NCBI RefSeq assembly: GCF_042477335.2
Contig: NC_091245.1
Coordinates: 36,094,501 to 36,158,500 of the forward strand
Source: Ovis canadensis
Lineage: Eukaryota > Chordata > Mammalia > Artiodactyla > Bovidae
Direction: 5' to 3'
Length of the DNA stretch: 64,000 nt
Every line of letters starts with the position of its first letter. Within the stretch, counting starts at the first letter, position 1. This document shows, piece after piece, positions 45,879 to 57,919 of the stretch. The notes beneath the pieces were generated by a model. That model was given only the letters and a program-made list of their open reading frames with translations, did no database searches and was not told where the DNA came from. Both the position numbers and the translations under genes were made by a program.

Positions 45879-46066
45879 TTGGCTTCCCTGATAGGTCAGT
45901 TGGTGAAGAATCTGCCTACAATGCAGGAGACCCCGGTTCTATTCCTAGGTCAGCAAGATCCCTTGGAGAAGGGAAAGACTACCCACTCCAGAGTTCTGGC
46001 CTGGAGAATTCCATAGATTATCCATGGGGTTGCAAAGAGTCAGACATGATTGAGCAGTTTCAAAAC
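45879..46066 (+). repeat. Bov-tA SINE
   Basis: Sense Bov-tA, head 'ggcttccctgataggtcagt', body to 'gtcagacatgattgagcag'. No clear TSD. Confidence 0.91.
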
Positions 46067-46371
46067 TGGAAATAGTACACGTTAAAAACCTGGAATAAAG
46101 CAGACTATAACAGCTATCTCTGACCTCCTTACTTTGTTTTCCCATAAGACATGTATAAACGTATACAAAATAGTACATGCTTGAATGAAAAAATATATCC
46201 ACAGACCAACTCAGGAGTGGAGGGCAGCTTGTATGAGTTGGTGAAGGGATTCATACCACAATGGAGTTTTGACCTAAAGCAGTGTGTGAGGATGGATCAA
46301 GTCAATCACCGTAACATGTGGGATAGCCTGGAGCTTTGAATGGTGACTTAAAACAGCTGTTAAAGTGCATT

Positions 46372-46401
46372 CTTAAAAAAAAGAAAGAAAGAAAGAAAGA
46401 A
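46372..46401. repeat. (AAAG)n short tandem repeat
   Basis: A run of A followed by about five gaaa units. Likely polymorphic. No mobile-element body is recognised upstream. Confidence 0.8.
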
Positions 46402-46561
46402 ACATCAACCAGAATTGTTTAGCCAGGCAAAGTGTTTGCATTAACCAAAAAGCTGCCCTGCCTGCATATCTACTATTAATTGGATTAGATGCAATCTAGC
46501 CATCAAGTCTTGATTTATTATGTATGTGAGTAAGTCAAATGGCTTTGCAGGACAGACAGGC

Positions 46562-46832
46562 TGCTGCTGCTGCTAAGTCACGTCAGTTGTGTCTGACTCT
46601 GTACGATCCCAGAGACGGCAGCCCACCAGGCTCCCTCGTCCCTGGGATTCTCCAGGCAAGAACACTGGAGTGGGTTGCCATTTCCCTCTCCAATGCATGA
46701 ATTGAAAAGTGAAAGTGAAGTCATTCAATCGTGTCTAATTCAGGGACCCCATGGACTTCAACCTACCAGGCCCCTTCATCCATGGGATTTTCCAGGCAAG
46801 AGTACTAGAGTGGGTTGCTATTGCCTTCTCTG
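46562..46832 (-). repeat. Bov-A2 dimeric SINE
   Basis: Reverse Bov-A2 starting with a (CTG)n tail and both monomers complete. Perfect 12-bp TSD ggacagacaggc at 46550-46561 and 46833-46844. Confidence 0.95.
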
Positions 46833-46919
46833 GGACAGACAGGCAGATATTGTGAAAAATAAATGGGTAGGATTTTGACCAACAAAAACTTTATTCCCGA
46901 AATGTGGATGTCTTGTTTG

Positions 46920-47035
46920 TAGGCCATTCATTCATCCATACACTAAACATATTTCTAGGGTGCTTGCTATGTGTCAAACTCTAAAATAGGCTCTGAGTTC
47001 CCAGAGATAGAAAATAGAATCCTTTCCCTGAAGAA
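46920..47035. repeat. L2-type ancient repeat
   Basis: 'cattcattcatccatacact', 'gtgcttgctatgtgtcaaac' and 'cctgaagaatcctaacatg' match the L2 3' pattern seen also at 5938. Confidence 0.6.
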
Positions 47036-47764
47036 TCCTAACATGCCGTGGTGTAAAGCTTATAGGAAGACAGTTATAGTACAAAGAAGTGAGTACAATG
47101 TTTGAGACATATCCAGGTGTTTGGAAAGTCCTGATTCATCCTTGGAGAGTTGGAGATTTCAGACCTGAATCTTTAGTATTTGAGGATAGTTCAAAGTTGG
47201 GAAAGCCAAGCAGAGAGAGAAATCATTCTAGGTAGAGGGCATACCATGAGCAAAATCATAGTGGCATGTAAAATGTGTGGAAATATGGAAGTATCTTTAG
47301 AAATAAATGTAAAAATATTTCCCATATTTTCCAAATATGGAAAACGTTCATTGTTGTGAGCACAAGAAAGACAGGTATAGAGTGAGCGGAACAGAAGTGA
47401 GTGTAGGTAAAGAGTGATAGGTGTAGAAGTGAGCATAATAGACAATCTTGGAGGGTTTTGTAGACTAGGTGAAGGACCTTGGGAATTATACTTTAGGAAT
47501 ATTCAGAGGTTTTGAAGCTGATTTTGCATTTTAGAACATTTTGGTGATGGATATATGAGAACTGCATTTGAGGGAGAATAAAATAAGGTGATTATTTTGG
47601 TACAGAAGAGAGATGATAAGAGTGAACTTTGGCAGTGGAAGTAGGAATGCATAGAAAGATTAGGATTCAAAAGAGATTTAGACAAGGAAATCTTGAGGGA
47701 TTTAGTGAGAACAAGACAGAAGTATGCATGGCTCTCATCTTCTATATTTAGTGACCAATCACTT

Positions 47765-47915
47765 GTGTAATTGCTTATTCTATTTCTGTTCATTCTATTA
47801 CACCATAAACTTCATGACAGCAAGAACTAGATCCATTTATCCCTTGACATATTAAGAGCATTTTGTATAGTTCCTAATACTTGTGGATGCTCAAGAAATA
47901 TTTGTTGAATCAGTG
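47765..47915. repeat. L2/MIR3-type 3' end
   Basis: 'ataaacttcatgacagcaag' and 'gtggatgctcaagaaatatttgttgaa' type sequence is the usual 3' end of L2/MIR3 copies. Confidence 0.6.
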
Positions 47916-48340
47916 TATGACAGAAAATAAAGGGTAAAATTAAATGATTAGAGGGAGGATGCAGAACCCTACATTGGATGTGTTGGTTTGCAAATTTCAA
48001 TGAAACATGCAGACAGATAAATATTGAGTGTTTGTGTGTATACTCAAGGAGAACCTGGTCAGAAATGACTGAAATTCTGTCTGATTAGGTATTTCTTACA
48101 CAGGTAGATCTCTTGATTATCCTTTGAATGCATTTTCTGGTTGGTCAATTTATCTTTTTTCACTTGATTCATTTCTGATCAGAAACACTTCTTTAGTGCT
48201 TGGGCTAAATGAAAGCTTCAACTATACAGCATTAGATTTCTGCTCTACAAAAAAAATTATACAATCTGGGGAATAAGTCTGAGTACCAGAGGTTTGGTCA
48301 TGAATTTTAATTGACCTCAGGAATGCTGTAAGTTAGTCTT

Positions 48341-48362
48341 GAAAGAAAAAAAAAAAAAAAAA
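48341..48362. repeat. Poly-A tract
   Basis: About 18 consecutive A residues. No convincing retroelement body precedes it and no TSD was found, so origin is open. Confidence 0.75.
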
Positions 48363-48827
48363 GATATCCACCCCGGATAGATGAGGAATAACAGGTTGGA
48401 AAGTAAAATAACAGAACTGGAAACCGACCAAGACTAATGACTTCATGCAAACGTTAATTTGCTCCATACCCAGGAAAAGCTGTAAATAGAGTTATCTGAA
48501 GCCATAGAAACCTGGCAAATATTGGGTGGCCATGTTGGCAAATGCTGACATTAGGATGAGTCTACAGAATCAGGTAGGAGCTAAGCCTGAGGTTATCATC
48601 AAAGAAGCTACACCTGCAGTGTTAACTTCACCCTACAGGCAAGTGCTATAATTGATTAATGATGTCTGCATGGGTATAGTATAGACTGATAGTACTTGGG
48701 TCGGTATTTGCCATCACTGATATAGACACAAACCACGTGAAGATAGAAGAAAATAAATTACTGAAGCATACAAAGAGCCTAAAAAGGCATTTGAAAGTGG
48801 TACTTATTTTACAATATGCATGCCAGG

Positions 48828-48939
48828 TGGACATTTCCTTCTCCAGGGGATCTTCCCACCCCATGGATCAAACCTGTTCTCTTGCATCTCTTGCATTGGC
48901 AGGCAGATTCTTTCCCACTAGTGCCACCTGGGAAGCCCA
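48828..48939 (-). repeat. Bov-tA SINE, head portion only
   Basis: Reverse tRNA-like half, from 'ggacatttccttctccaggg' to 'gtgccacctgggaagccc'; the tail half is missing. It is the only ruminant SINE between 46.85 and 54.1 kb. Confidence 0.9.
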
Positions 48940-51900
48940 AACTTAATCTTTAAGATTAAATAATATCCACATGAATAAGCCCAGAGGTAACTGAATGATC
49001 TGACTTTTCTTTGGAAAAAAATAGAAATCAAGATAATCCTATGTTAATTAGGTTATCGGAAGTCAGAGTCTTATCTCCTGCTTCCTCATTGGCCAGTGTC
49101 TATAGTTTCTGTGGAAAAGAAACCTGTTTTCCTGTTTTCAGAAACCTCTATTTAAAGTGATCCTGAGGTCTCTTTCAGTTGTTCATTTAAGAGTCTTTTT
49201 TTTTAAAAAAAAAACCATCTCTGTTTATGGAGATCTACTGTGTGCTCAAATATTGGACTTAGTTTTAGAGTAATGTGCCTCATTGCCCCTGCCTTCATGA
49301 AGCTTTGCATACACCAAGCAGCAGCGCCACTTCTGTCCCTTCTCTGGCGCTTTTCTAGCCAGCAACCCCTTATTCACAGTCGTTCCCAAATTACAAGAAC
49401 TAAGGGGTTGTCCTCAGAAAAGACCCTAAATAATTGTCTTACTTCCTTATAAAGTTAACAAATTTATTCAGATGCATAGCTGGATTATCTACTCTACTCC
49501 TTTCCCTTTGATCCCAAAGAGGAATCCGTTAGACTCTTGTGTCACAATGACTGGCACTCCAGAGAAGATGGCAACCATAAGCGTTTCCTTATTAAAAGGG
49601 AGCCATGCTTTTTATCATGTGGCCTGACTTACCCTTGATCATGACTGATCATGACTTGGTCATGACTGATCATGATGGTCCAGGGGTGGCCATCTAACCC
49701 AAAGAAAGAAAACTGATAGATTCACCATGTATACAACTGGTGCAACAGCTCTATCTGATAATGATGACTTCATGGACCAAATAGATTCCTTTGGAAGTCT
49801 GAGTTATAGATGTGAGGAGATGGTTGTTCAGTTGATTCTGGGAGAAAAGAAAAAGGGAATATATCATGGAAAACAGACTCAGGAAAAGAACGGAGTCATA
49901 TTGACTCAGGGAGCCCCATCATAAGAGTTAATTGATGCCTGCTTTTAAAGGGAAAAGAACCACTGAGGGGGCCCTTGAGCTACTAAATGTGTCATCTGAT
50001 TACTTCAGTTATTATTCTGTCTTAAATATAGCCCTATCTTCATGAGGATCAGACATTTGATTGATATTCCTATTATCTATAGTCCATTTATATACTTACA
50101 AAATGTATCTGCATTCATGCCATATTTTGAAACAAATGAGTCTATTTCTTATTTGACCACAAAAATTTTTCTAAGGCACATTTACACTCAGTTTGTCTCA
50201 GGCACATTTACTCCAAACATGATGGGCAGTAACTCATCATGAAGCATCTTGTGAAATTCCAGTAAGAGAAGATTCCCACACACAGCACTATGCCCTAAGG
50301 AGTGACAGTGACAAATGACTGTACCCAGAGAAGAACAATAAAAACTGTGATCCATCTCATATAAAGAACATCTGAAGGCTGTTGACGTGATAAGCTTAAG
50401 AAAATAAAAGGCTTAGGAGCCAGTGTAGCTAACTACAAATATATAAAGACTAAGTATAAAAATGGAGCCTCAGGCTTTTTTATATGTGTAAGAAGAGAAG
50501 AAATAAGATCAATGCATGGAGACACATGAAGATGGGTTCTATTTAAATGTAATTATTGTGACCTTTCAACCCATTTCAACATTATGACCCACCTCAATTT
50601 GCCCCTGCCACTGCCAAACCCGACCAAAAAAATGGACTAGCTAGTAAGATCTAGATTACTAGAAGGGTTTAAAAGTGGCTGGGTGTCTATTTCTTTTTCA
50701 TACTGGAGAGGTTGTTTCTGCATGACTGAGAATTGAAAGAGATAAGTGACAAGGTTGCTTCCAGTCCATGACTCCATATCAAATGGATTTTAGTTTTTAA
50801 AACTAAGAATTGACCTGAGGAAGAGATTTTCTATTTTAAAGCTATCAGGTAAAATAAAAGCAATAATTTCACCAGAATAAGTGGACACCAACAGTAACTC
50901 ATAGATGGAAAACCAAGTACCACCTACAGAAAATGTATCACTGGCATGAAAACATTTGTCTCTATTATTTGCACAGCTATTTTTAATTTTTAACAGATCT
51001 TGAAAGATGAAAAGAATCTATATTAGGGCCAACAAATTTCCAGAGAAGCTTCTTTTAGAGTGTTACCTTTATTGGAGATAGAAAAGTATTGGGTGTAATC
51101 CATAAAGTTTGGTGTTTTCTTGTAATTCAAAATAATATCTTAAAATGTCTGATAGATTATTTTTAATCTAGGAAGGTCTAAAGTGCTGTATTGATTGTAG
51201 CTTTATGCAATAAACATTCGATTAGGAAGAATAACTTCATTTGTAGTAGTTTTGGACTAATTTTAATGTAATCATTCAGTTGATGAATAAAAAATTAACT
51301 ATATATATTAAGTAAAATGGTCATTGAAAGTATAGAATAATGATAAAAATAATACACAGACTTTTATTTGAGTAAAATGTATCATTGAGCAGAGAAATAA
51401 AGAGTCTTATTGGTTACTTAAAGATGTTTGAAACTCACTCTCTCCATCTCCCAGGGAACAAAATATGTCTACATTCTAGTAGCAGAATAGATATTTGGCT
51501 CTGCCTCTTTCTATGTTATGTGGCTACCACTGAAGGGTCTAGACAGTAGAGAAAACACCAAAATTTAAACACCAAAGTAAATTCCCAAAATTCACTAGCC
51601 CTCATGCCTTTCCTTCTCATCCTCCTCCTCCTCCCTCTGTCAATCCACTTTCTTTGAGAAATAGCTTATTTAAATGTTGAATGGTGGTCTTTAGGAACAT
51701 GCATGCATATTGTGACTTTCTCTTTTGCTGCAGTTGTAATTAGATGTAACCATGTGACTTTCTTTGACTAATGGATGTGAACATAAGTTTTGTATGCATC
51801 ATTTTCGAGCTAAGAGAATTTATTTGCTAATCCTAAAACTTCTAGAACTCTTTTCTTTCTGCCATAGCAACATTAAGTTTCCCATTTAGCCCGGGTAGTA

Positions 51901-52840
51901 AATAAGTACAATGACAACGCAGAGGGAAATCTCTAACTGAACCACACTGCGCAGGCAGCCTGAATAGGGGTGGGGAAAATATATCCAAAAATCTCATTTT
52001 ATCCAACTGAGAGTTTGGAGTTTTCTTGGCATGGAAATGTAACATAAATATCCTGGTTATAGACATTGAACTTTGTTTCCTTAGGGAACATTGTCAAGTG
52101 TGAAAAGTACTTAGGAAGGGTAGTGATGAGAGAAGTCTTACTATGAGAATCCAGGACTTAGAAGGAAGACTGCGTAAAAGCTTTGACCTATGGCTGTGTT
52201 CGTCTCAGATGAAAAGAGAGTGGAGAAAAGAGCCATGAAGTTTGAACTCAAGAGAAACATAAACATTAAAAAAAGAACTTTCAGCAAGTTGGTGGCACCA
52301 TCCTTATTCCACAGGGGCTGAACAAGTACTTATATGAGTGAATGACATGGGAAATCTGCTCTCATTATAGATATTGATACCCTGCCTCAGTTTCTTTTAG
52401 CTTCAGTGTCCAGAGCAACCCCATCCTAGTAGTTGTTGGTAAAAACAGGATTCTTATAATAAAAATGCAGACTGTTCCAAGTAAGTGCAGGGGTGAAGAA
52501 ACAAGCTTTTAGTGCCCAATCCCCTTCCCACCACAAATGCTAGAGAATTAACTTTGAGAGGAAGGAAACATTTATTAAAAACTAATTAGGAATACTTTAG
52601 GAATAAAGCAACTGATTTCAACAAAAATTATTTATGGATTTATAGTTAAATTTATTTCTGAATCCTATGTTATGTATAGATACAGTTCCCACAGAGATCA
52701 AGGCAATATAGAGGATTTAAAGCCCTTTTGACAGAGCATTGAACTTCAAGCTTTGGCACACTAATTTCAATAATTGCCCAACGCTTTAAGAAAGTGCATT
52801 AGAAAGGCAGAAGCAGTTTAGCCTGGTGGAAATAGCACTA
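48940..52840. other. Long stretch free of recognised young repeats
   Basis: About 3.9 kb without any SINE, BovB or L1 that I can identify. Short frames (60-75 codons) have no known domains. It contains a small 10-bp tandem array at 49636 and a TCCTCC-rich patch near 51617-51636. No splice-bounded conserved exon can be claimed by eye. Confidence 0.4.
49636..49676. repeat. Four-copy 10-bp tandem repeat (TGATCATGAC)
   Basis: Units at 49636-49645, 49646-49655, 49657-49666 (tggtcatgac) and 49667-49676 (tgatcatgat). Three carry the palindrome TGATCA. A one-base insertion separates units two and three. Confidence 0.9.
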
Positions 52841-52844
52841 AAAA

Positions 52845-53165
52845 GGGATTCAGAAAGTTTGTGTTCATCCTAGGTCTGCCATAGACTAGCAATATGGCCT
52901 TGAACATGTCATTAACCATCAGCAATGCTATTTCCCCAGATATCAAATGAGTGGGTTAGAACCAGGAGGTCTCTGAAATCCTCATAGCTTCTCAGTGCTG
53001 TGATTCTCTGACCCTTTGATTTGGTGTTTATTCCCCAGTCTGACATTAACTAGCTTGAACAAGTCATTTAGTATTTCTGGACTTCATTTGCCTCTTGAGA
53101 ATAATAATAGCTTATCTGCCTGAAGGAAGGGGCTGGAACCCATTATCTCTCAAAGTCCCTTCCAG
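52845..53165 (+). repeat. Two adjacent MIR fragments (sense)
   Basis: First: 'gcaatatggccttgaacatgt' and 'aaatgagtgggttagaacca' (52845-53010). Second: 'gcttgaacaagtcatttagt', 'ggacttcatttgcctcttga' and 'aaggggctggaacccat' (53035-53165). Both are diverged sense MIR copies. Confidence 0.65.
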
Positions 53166-53714
53166 CTCTAACATATTTTTCTATGAAATAAATATTTCGG
53201 GAGCGCATTATTATGTCTGTTAATGTTTCTACCAGTGGTGTTGATAGGAGCCATATGAATTTTGAAGAGTAAAAGAGCTGGAAAGTAGGGAGGAGATAAA
53301 GAAGAGTAAAAGAAGCACAAATAAAGAAGAGATGATAGAGAGATGAAGGTAATGACTCTAGGCAAGGAGGAAGCCTGGCTTTGACCTTTGCTTTGTCTAT
53401 TGTTTAAGACGCTTTCAGTTACGAAGCACAACAAAGACATCAGTAAAAACACCGATGATGAAAATCAAACTAGTTACAAATAAATAATGTATTGCCTTGT
53501 GAATTTTACAACTTCAGAAATATGGCAGCTCTAGGCATAGTTTGAACTAGAGGTTCATATGTTGTTGAGACTACAATTTTTCTCTAAAATTCTCAGCTCT
53601 GCCTTCCCCATAGGTTGACATTCTTACAGTGGTCTCCTCATGGAGCAGTTTCAGATTTTATTTTATTTACATTGTACTGTCCACAGAATATACTACTTTT
53701 ATTTCTTCATTTCA

Positions 53715-53810
53715 ATTGAAAGATGCTTTGTTTTATTCACTAATATATTCTCAGTGTCTCAAACATTGACATGCACGAAGAAAGCCCTGAATAAATATGA
53801 ATTAAATGAA
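53715..53810. repeat. L2/MIR3-type 3' end
   Basis: 'tattctcagtgtctcaaaca' and 'gaagaaagccctgaataaat' match the L2/MIR3 3' consensus in form. Confidence 0.55.
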
Positions 53811-53952
53811 TGAATAGTACATAGCTCTTAAGGTTTTTATAAGACAATGTAGATAATATATATGAAGCGCATGCCTGATACATAATAAATTCCCAATAAA
53901 TGGTAGTCAAAATATTAGGCGAGTTAGTGTGAAGTTCATATAGGAGACAAAG

Positions 53953-54125
53953 AAGATAATAGGTGACATTTATTAAGTATTAACAATATGTCAGGCACTG
54001 TTCTAAGACCTTAAATATAATAAATCATTTAATTTTCAAACGATCTTAGGAAATAGTGATCTTACTTTTCCCATTATCTAGATGAAGAGATTGAGATGCA
54101 GAAAAATTGTGACTTGACCAAGTTT
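53953..54125 (-). repeat. MIR (antisense), interrupted by BovB
   Basis: 'atttattaagtattaacaat', 'tgtcaggcactgttctaaga' and 'agatgaagagattgagatgc' form an antisense MIR. It runs into the target site of the BovB at 54139 and its last part continues after 54452. Confidence 0.75.
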
Positions 54126-54138
54126 ACACAGCAAGGAA

Positions 54139-54439
54139 TCCTAAAGGAAATCAGTCCTGAATATTCATTGGAAGGACTGATGCTGAAGCTGAAGCTCCAA
54201 TACTTTGACCACCTGATGCAAAGTACTGACTCATTTGAAAAGACCCTGATGCTGGGAAAGATTGAAGGCAGGAGGAGAAGGGGATGGCAGAGAATGAGAT
54301 GGTTGGATGGTATCACTGACTCAATGGACATGAGTTTGAGCAAGCTCTGGGAGTTGGTGATGGACAGGGAAGCCTGGTGTGCTGCAGTCCATGGGGTCGC
54401 AGAGTCAGACATGACTGAGCGACTGAACTGAACTGACTG
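54139..54439 (+). mobile_element. BovB LINE 3' fragment
   Basis: Sense BovB, about 300 bp. The frame at 54096-54431 enters from the MIR flank and then reads the BovB C-terminus ([40 protein letters not shown]). TSD acacagcaaggaa/acacagcagggaa at 54126-54138 and 54440-54452, one mismatch. Confidence 0.95.
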
Positions 54440-54555
54440 ACACAGCAGGGAACTGGAAAAACCTAGACTCAGACTCATTATGACAATAACACAAAAGTTG
54501 TAATCTTTCACAAAACATAGCAAACATGGTAAGTTCCAGTTGATGATGAACGTGC

Positions 54556-54750
54556 TTCATGCTTAGTTGCTCAGTCATGACTCTTTGTGACCCCATGGAC
54601 TGTAGCCCACCTGGCTCCTCTGTGCATGGGATTTTCCAGGTGAAAATACTGGAGTGGATTGACATTTCTTTCTCCTGGGGATCTTCCCTGACCCGGGAAT
54701 CCACCGAGGTCTCCTGCATTGCAGGCAGATTCTTCACCTCATGAGCTACC
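54556..54750 (-). repeat. Bov-tA SINE
   Basis: Reverse Bov-tA: 'gcttagttgctcagtcatga', 'accccatggactgtagccca', 'gcaggcagattcttcacctc'. No clear TSD. Confidence 0.92.
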
Positions 54751-54759
54751 AGATGATGT

Positions 54760-57105
54760 ATATATGCATTCCCAAATCATCATGAGTTTCTCAGCCAGTA
54801 GAGGAGGCCATCATGTCTTTTACATTTAAGCTAAATCTGTGTTAGAAATTCTATAGTAGAGAATAAAGATCTATTCTTTATTCCTTGACTCATGGACTAA
54901 CTTTTCCCCCATCCTCTCTCTCTTTGGCACCTATTGGTAGAGGAAATTTGGAAGAGAGAGATGATTAACTTGATTAATTAGGTTGACTTACCTTCAACTC
55001 ATGGTAGTGTGAAGAGAATATCGATTGGGGAGGTAGATAGACTTCAGTTAAATCTCAGCTTTATGTGTTTTTCACTGACTAAGAACATGGGACAGTGTAA
55101 TAATTTCTGGGAGGTGATCCTACCGTTTCTCCCTTTCATCCCTCCAGCCCTTATGTTAAACAAGAATTCATCATGTGAGAACTCATCAAACCATATGATC
55201 TTGAATTAAAAGAATAACAGGGATTTTTCTTTCTTGGCCAAGGCCAGCCATGAACAGAAAGGCTATTACTTCTATTCACAAAACAAGGTGACATATAGCC
55301 CTTTTGAAAGAATCAGTTGCTTCTTTGGGGCAATGGCCTGACCACATGTATTTTGATCTTAGATTCTGCATGGAGGTAGTGTTTTATAACAGCCTACAAG
55401 TATTAATAGCAGCAATTTCCTTTAATGCAGCAAATTGCTGCCTGCCAAGTGACACTGGCCAATGGCTCCTCACAGACAAACTGATTTAGAGAAAAGAGAT
55501 AGCTCTTCCTCAACTCAAGCTTATTTCAAAACCTTCAAGCCAAAGTATGACAACAAAGGTTTTGAAAGAGTCTAGTTGGATTAGGAGTGATTTAGGTTTC
55601 TCTGATTATCTAGTCTGTCTTCAGGAAAGATTTTGGAGAACAATGTCATAAGATACTAGTGACCTATTTTCCCTGCTACAGCAGTAACTCTCCCCAAGCT
55701 CAGCATCATTGTTTGAAATACCTAATACAATGTCTTACTCACAATATATACTCAGTAAATACTTATCAATGATTAAATAAATGAATGATATCCAGGTTAC
55801 CTGATTTATGTAAGTCAGAAACATTGGGGTGAAAAAGACATTGGAGTGAAAAAAGTTATGACTTTGAACAAATTACTTAATTCTTACCTCACTGCCTCAC
55901 TTTATCTTCTGTATCAAATGGATCATAAAGCTCTAACATTTTCCCTAAATATTTACATTTGCCCCTGAATTCTGGGCCTCCCACCTCCTGCCTACACTCC
56001 CTGACTTATTTTCCTTCTCTCACATCTTTCCTCCTTTGTATCCACCCTCCTCAGTGCTGCCTGATGACCTGATTCAAATCTGATCCACTTCAAATCTTTC
56101 AGTGGCTCCCAAAAGGCAGGCTAGACTGTTGGTGTTTTCAGATACAAAAGGGCTTGTCTTTCAGAAAATGCCACTTTTTCTAAGAGATCTTGATGGGCCA
56201 GGCAACCCCATCTTATCAAAGCTGACTCTACTCGCTGGTACAGGGAAAGGAACACCCTCCCCGTTCCACTCACCCTCCCCTTTTCTCACCATTGTGCCAA
56301 GTACACAGGGAACTCTCTCAACCTAGATTATAGATCTGTCAGCTAAATGAGAATCCCAAATGTCATTTCCAGTTTCCCCCGGAAGCTTTGAATAAGACAC
56401 AGAACTGAGGTGACTGATTCCACTTTACATTTTGCTGGGAGCAAAACTGTATGCTCTGAGTTTTAAGCACTGAGAGCCCAGCATTTTCCCAGGCATGTTT
56501 CACCCTCAATTTTTCTAACCTCTTACTATCATGGGGGAAATTTAATCCATATGTTTCTGGTTCATTTACACTTAACTCATCAAAATGTTGTGCTGTAAGA
56601 GCGATTTGATGTCAAGGAAGTCTTGTGGGCCTCATTTATACATGTCTTTTCTTTGAACCAGGAAGTTAAGGTTTGCCAGAAAAAGCAGAAATCAACATTT
56701 TAAAGGCTCCTTCTTTTGCTAAAGTGAAACTTTAGAACCTCTTACAATGTGAGAACTTCTAAACCCAGAACACCAGGGTTTTATTGCTTATACATCAGTG
56801 CACCCTCTAATCCTTTTTCCTTTCTCTCCTTACCCCCAACCAGACAGCATGCCGCCATTCTTAAAGAACATTTAAGAAATGAAGAGTTAACTGGGGAAAT
56901 GGGAGTAGAAGCAGGAGGCAAAAAGAGAGTGACATGGAATTTCAGAATCCTGAAACTTGAAGTAATTGACTATGGAGGACTTCATATGTCATCCAGGATA
57001 AACACATTTCCTTCGAACTTGCTGAGCTGATGGAGATGAGTATAACACCAAGTGGCCTACCCTGCAGACATCAATTAAGTCTCTTGTAATTGAGACATCT
57101 TTGTT
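54760..57105. other. Mostly unique DNA
   Basis: No gene recognised. An L2/MIR3-like 3' end lies at about 55690-55800 ('tactcagtaaatacttatca') and a weak sense MIR at about 55850-55950. The C-rich stretch at 55965-56330 is L2-like in composition but I cannot assign it. A 93-codon frame at 56749-57030 has no known domain. Confidence 0.4.
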
Positions 57106-57117
57106 GGTCACTCTAGA

Positions 57118-57637
57118 CCAGTACTGTCCAGTAGAAAGTTCAGCAATGATTGAATGCCGCATATATATGCTGTCCATTAAACTGTTGCTACTGCTGCTGC
57201 TGCTGCTAAGTCGCTTCAGTCATGTCCGACTCTGTGCGACCCCAAAGACGGCAGCCCATCAGGCTCCCCCATCCCTGGGATTCTCCAGGCAAGAACACTG
57301 GAGTGGGTTGCCATTTCCTTCTCCATTAAACTAGCCATGTGCCATTATAGAGTGCTTACAGCATGACTATTGTGATTGAGAAACTGAATTTTTAATTTTG
57401 TTAAAAAAATATTCAGCTGAGAAAATGTGAAGATCTAACTGGCTTTATTAGACTATTCATGAATTGGGTAACAACAAGCTCAAAACTGCAATTAGGTTAA
57501 GTATTATATCTAGGTTTGATATCATGGGCTTTAGCCCAAGTGACACTATTTGGAGTCTGTGGTTTTTTCTCTTTAACAGTTTTAACTAAATTAAAATTTA
57601 AAATTAAATAGCCAATTTGGATAGTGCAGCTATGGAC
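57118..57637. repeat. hAT-like DNA transposon remnant with nested insertions
   Basis: The left end ccagtactgtcca (57118) and right end tggatagtgcagctatgg (to about 57637) are approximate inverted repeats. Subterminal 'ctagccatgtgccattatag', 'gagaaactgaatttttaatt' and 'aaatttaaaattaaatagcc' are typical of a common mammalian MER-type hAT element. Flanks actctaga/actctata give an 8-bp TSD with one mismatch, as expected for hAT. A Bov-A2 half sits inside, and 57400-57590 holds extra sequence of unclear origin. Confidence 0.6.
57184..57321 (-). repeat. Bov-A2 half (single monomer) with (CTG)n
   Basis: Reverse monomer beginning with CTG repeats and 'gctaagtcgcttcagtcatg'. Perfect 11-bp TSD tccattaaact at 57173-57183 and 57322-57332, inside the hAT-like remnant. 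Confidence 0.95.
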
Positions 57638-57718
57638 TCTATAGTGACAAAACAAGCATAGCACTTTTGTGTTTTTGCTACCTCCTAAAATATATTAAGG
57701 CATTTATGATGTAGCATA

Positions 57719-57905
57719 GGGCTTCCCTGCTGGCTCAGATGGTAAAGACTCTGCCTGCAGTACAGGAGATCTGGGTTTGATTCCTGATTTTATCCTTGGA
57801 GAAGGGAATGGCTACCCACTCCAGTATTCTTGCCTGGAGAATTCCATGAACAGGAGAGCCTGGCCAGCTACAGACACGACTGAGAGACTAACCCTTTCAC
57901 TTTCA
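57719..57905 (+). repeat. Bov-tA SINE
   Basis: Sense Bov-tA, head 'gggcttccctgctggctcag', with a short internal deletion before the tail. Perfect 14-bp TSD tatgatgtagcata at 57705-57718 and 57906-57919. Confidence 0.95.
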
Positions 57906-57919
57906 TATGATGTAGCATA

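Noticed and set aside
6461..57205. CAG/CTG runs and regularly spaced similar SINE blocks as a CRISPR-like array
   Set aside because: Spacing is irregular, units are full SINEs with individual TSDs on both strands, and the genome is mammalian.
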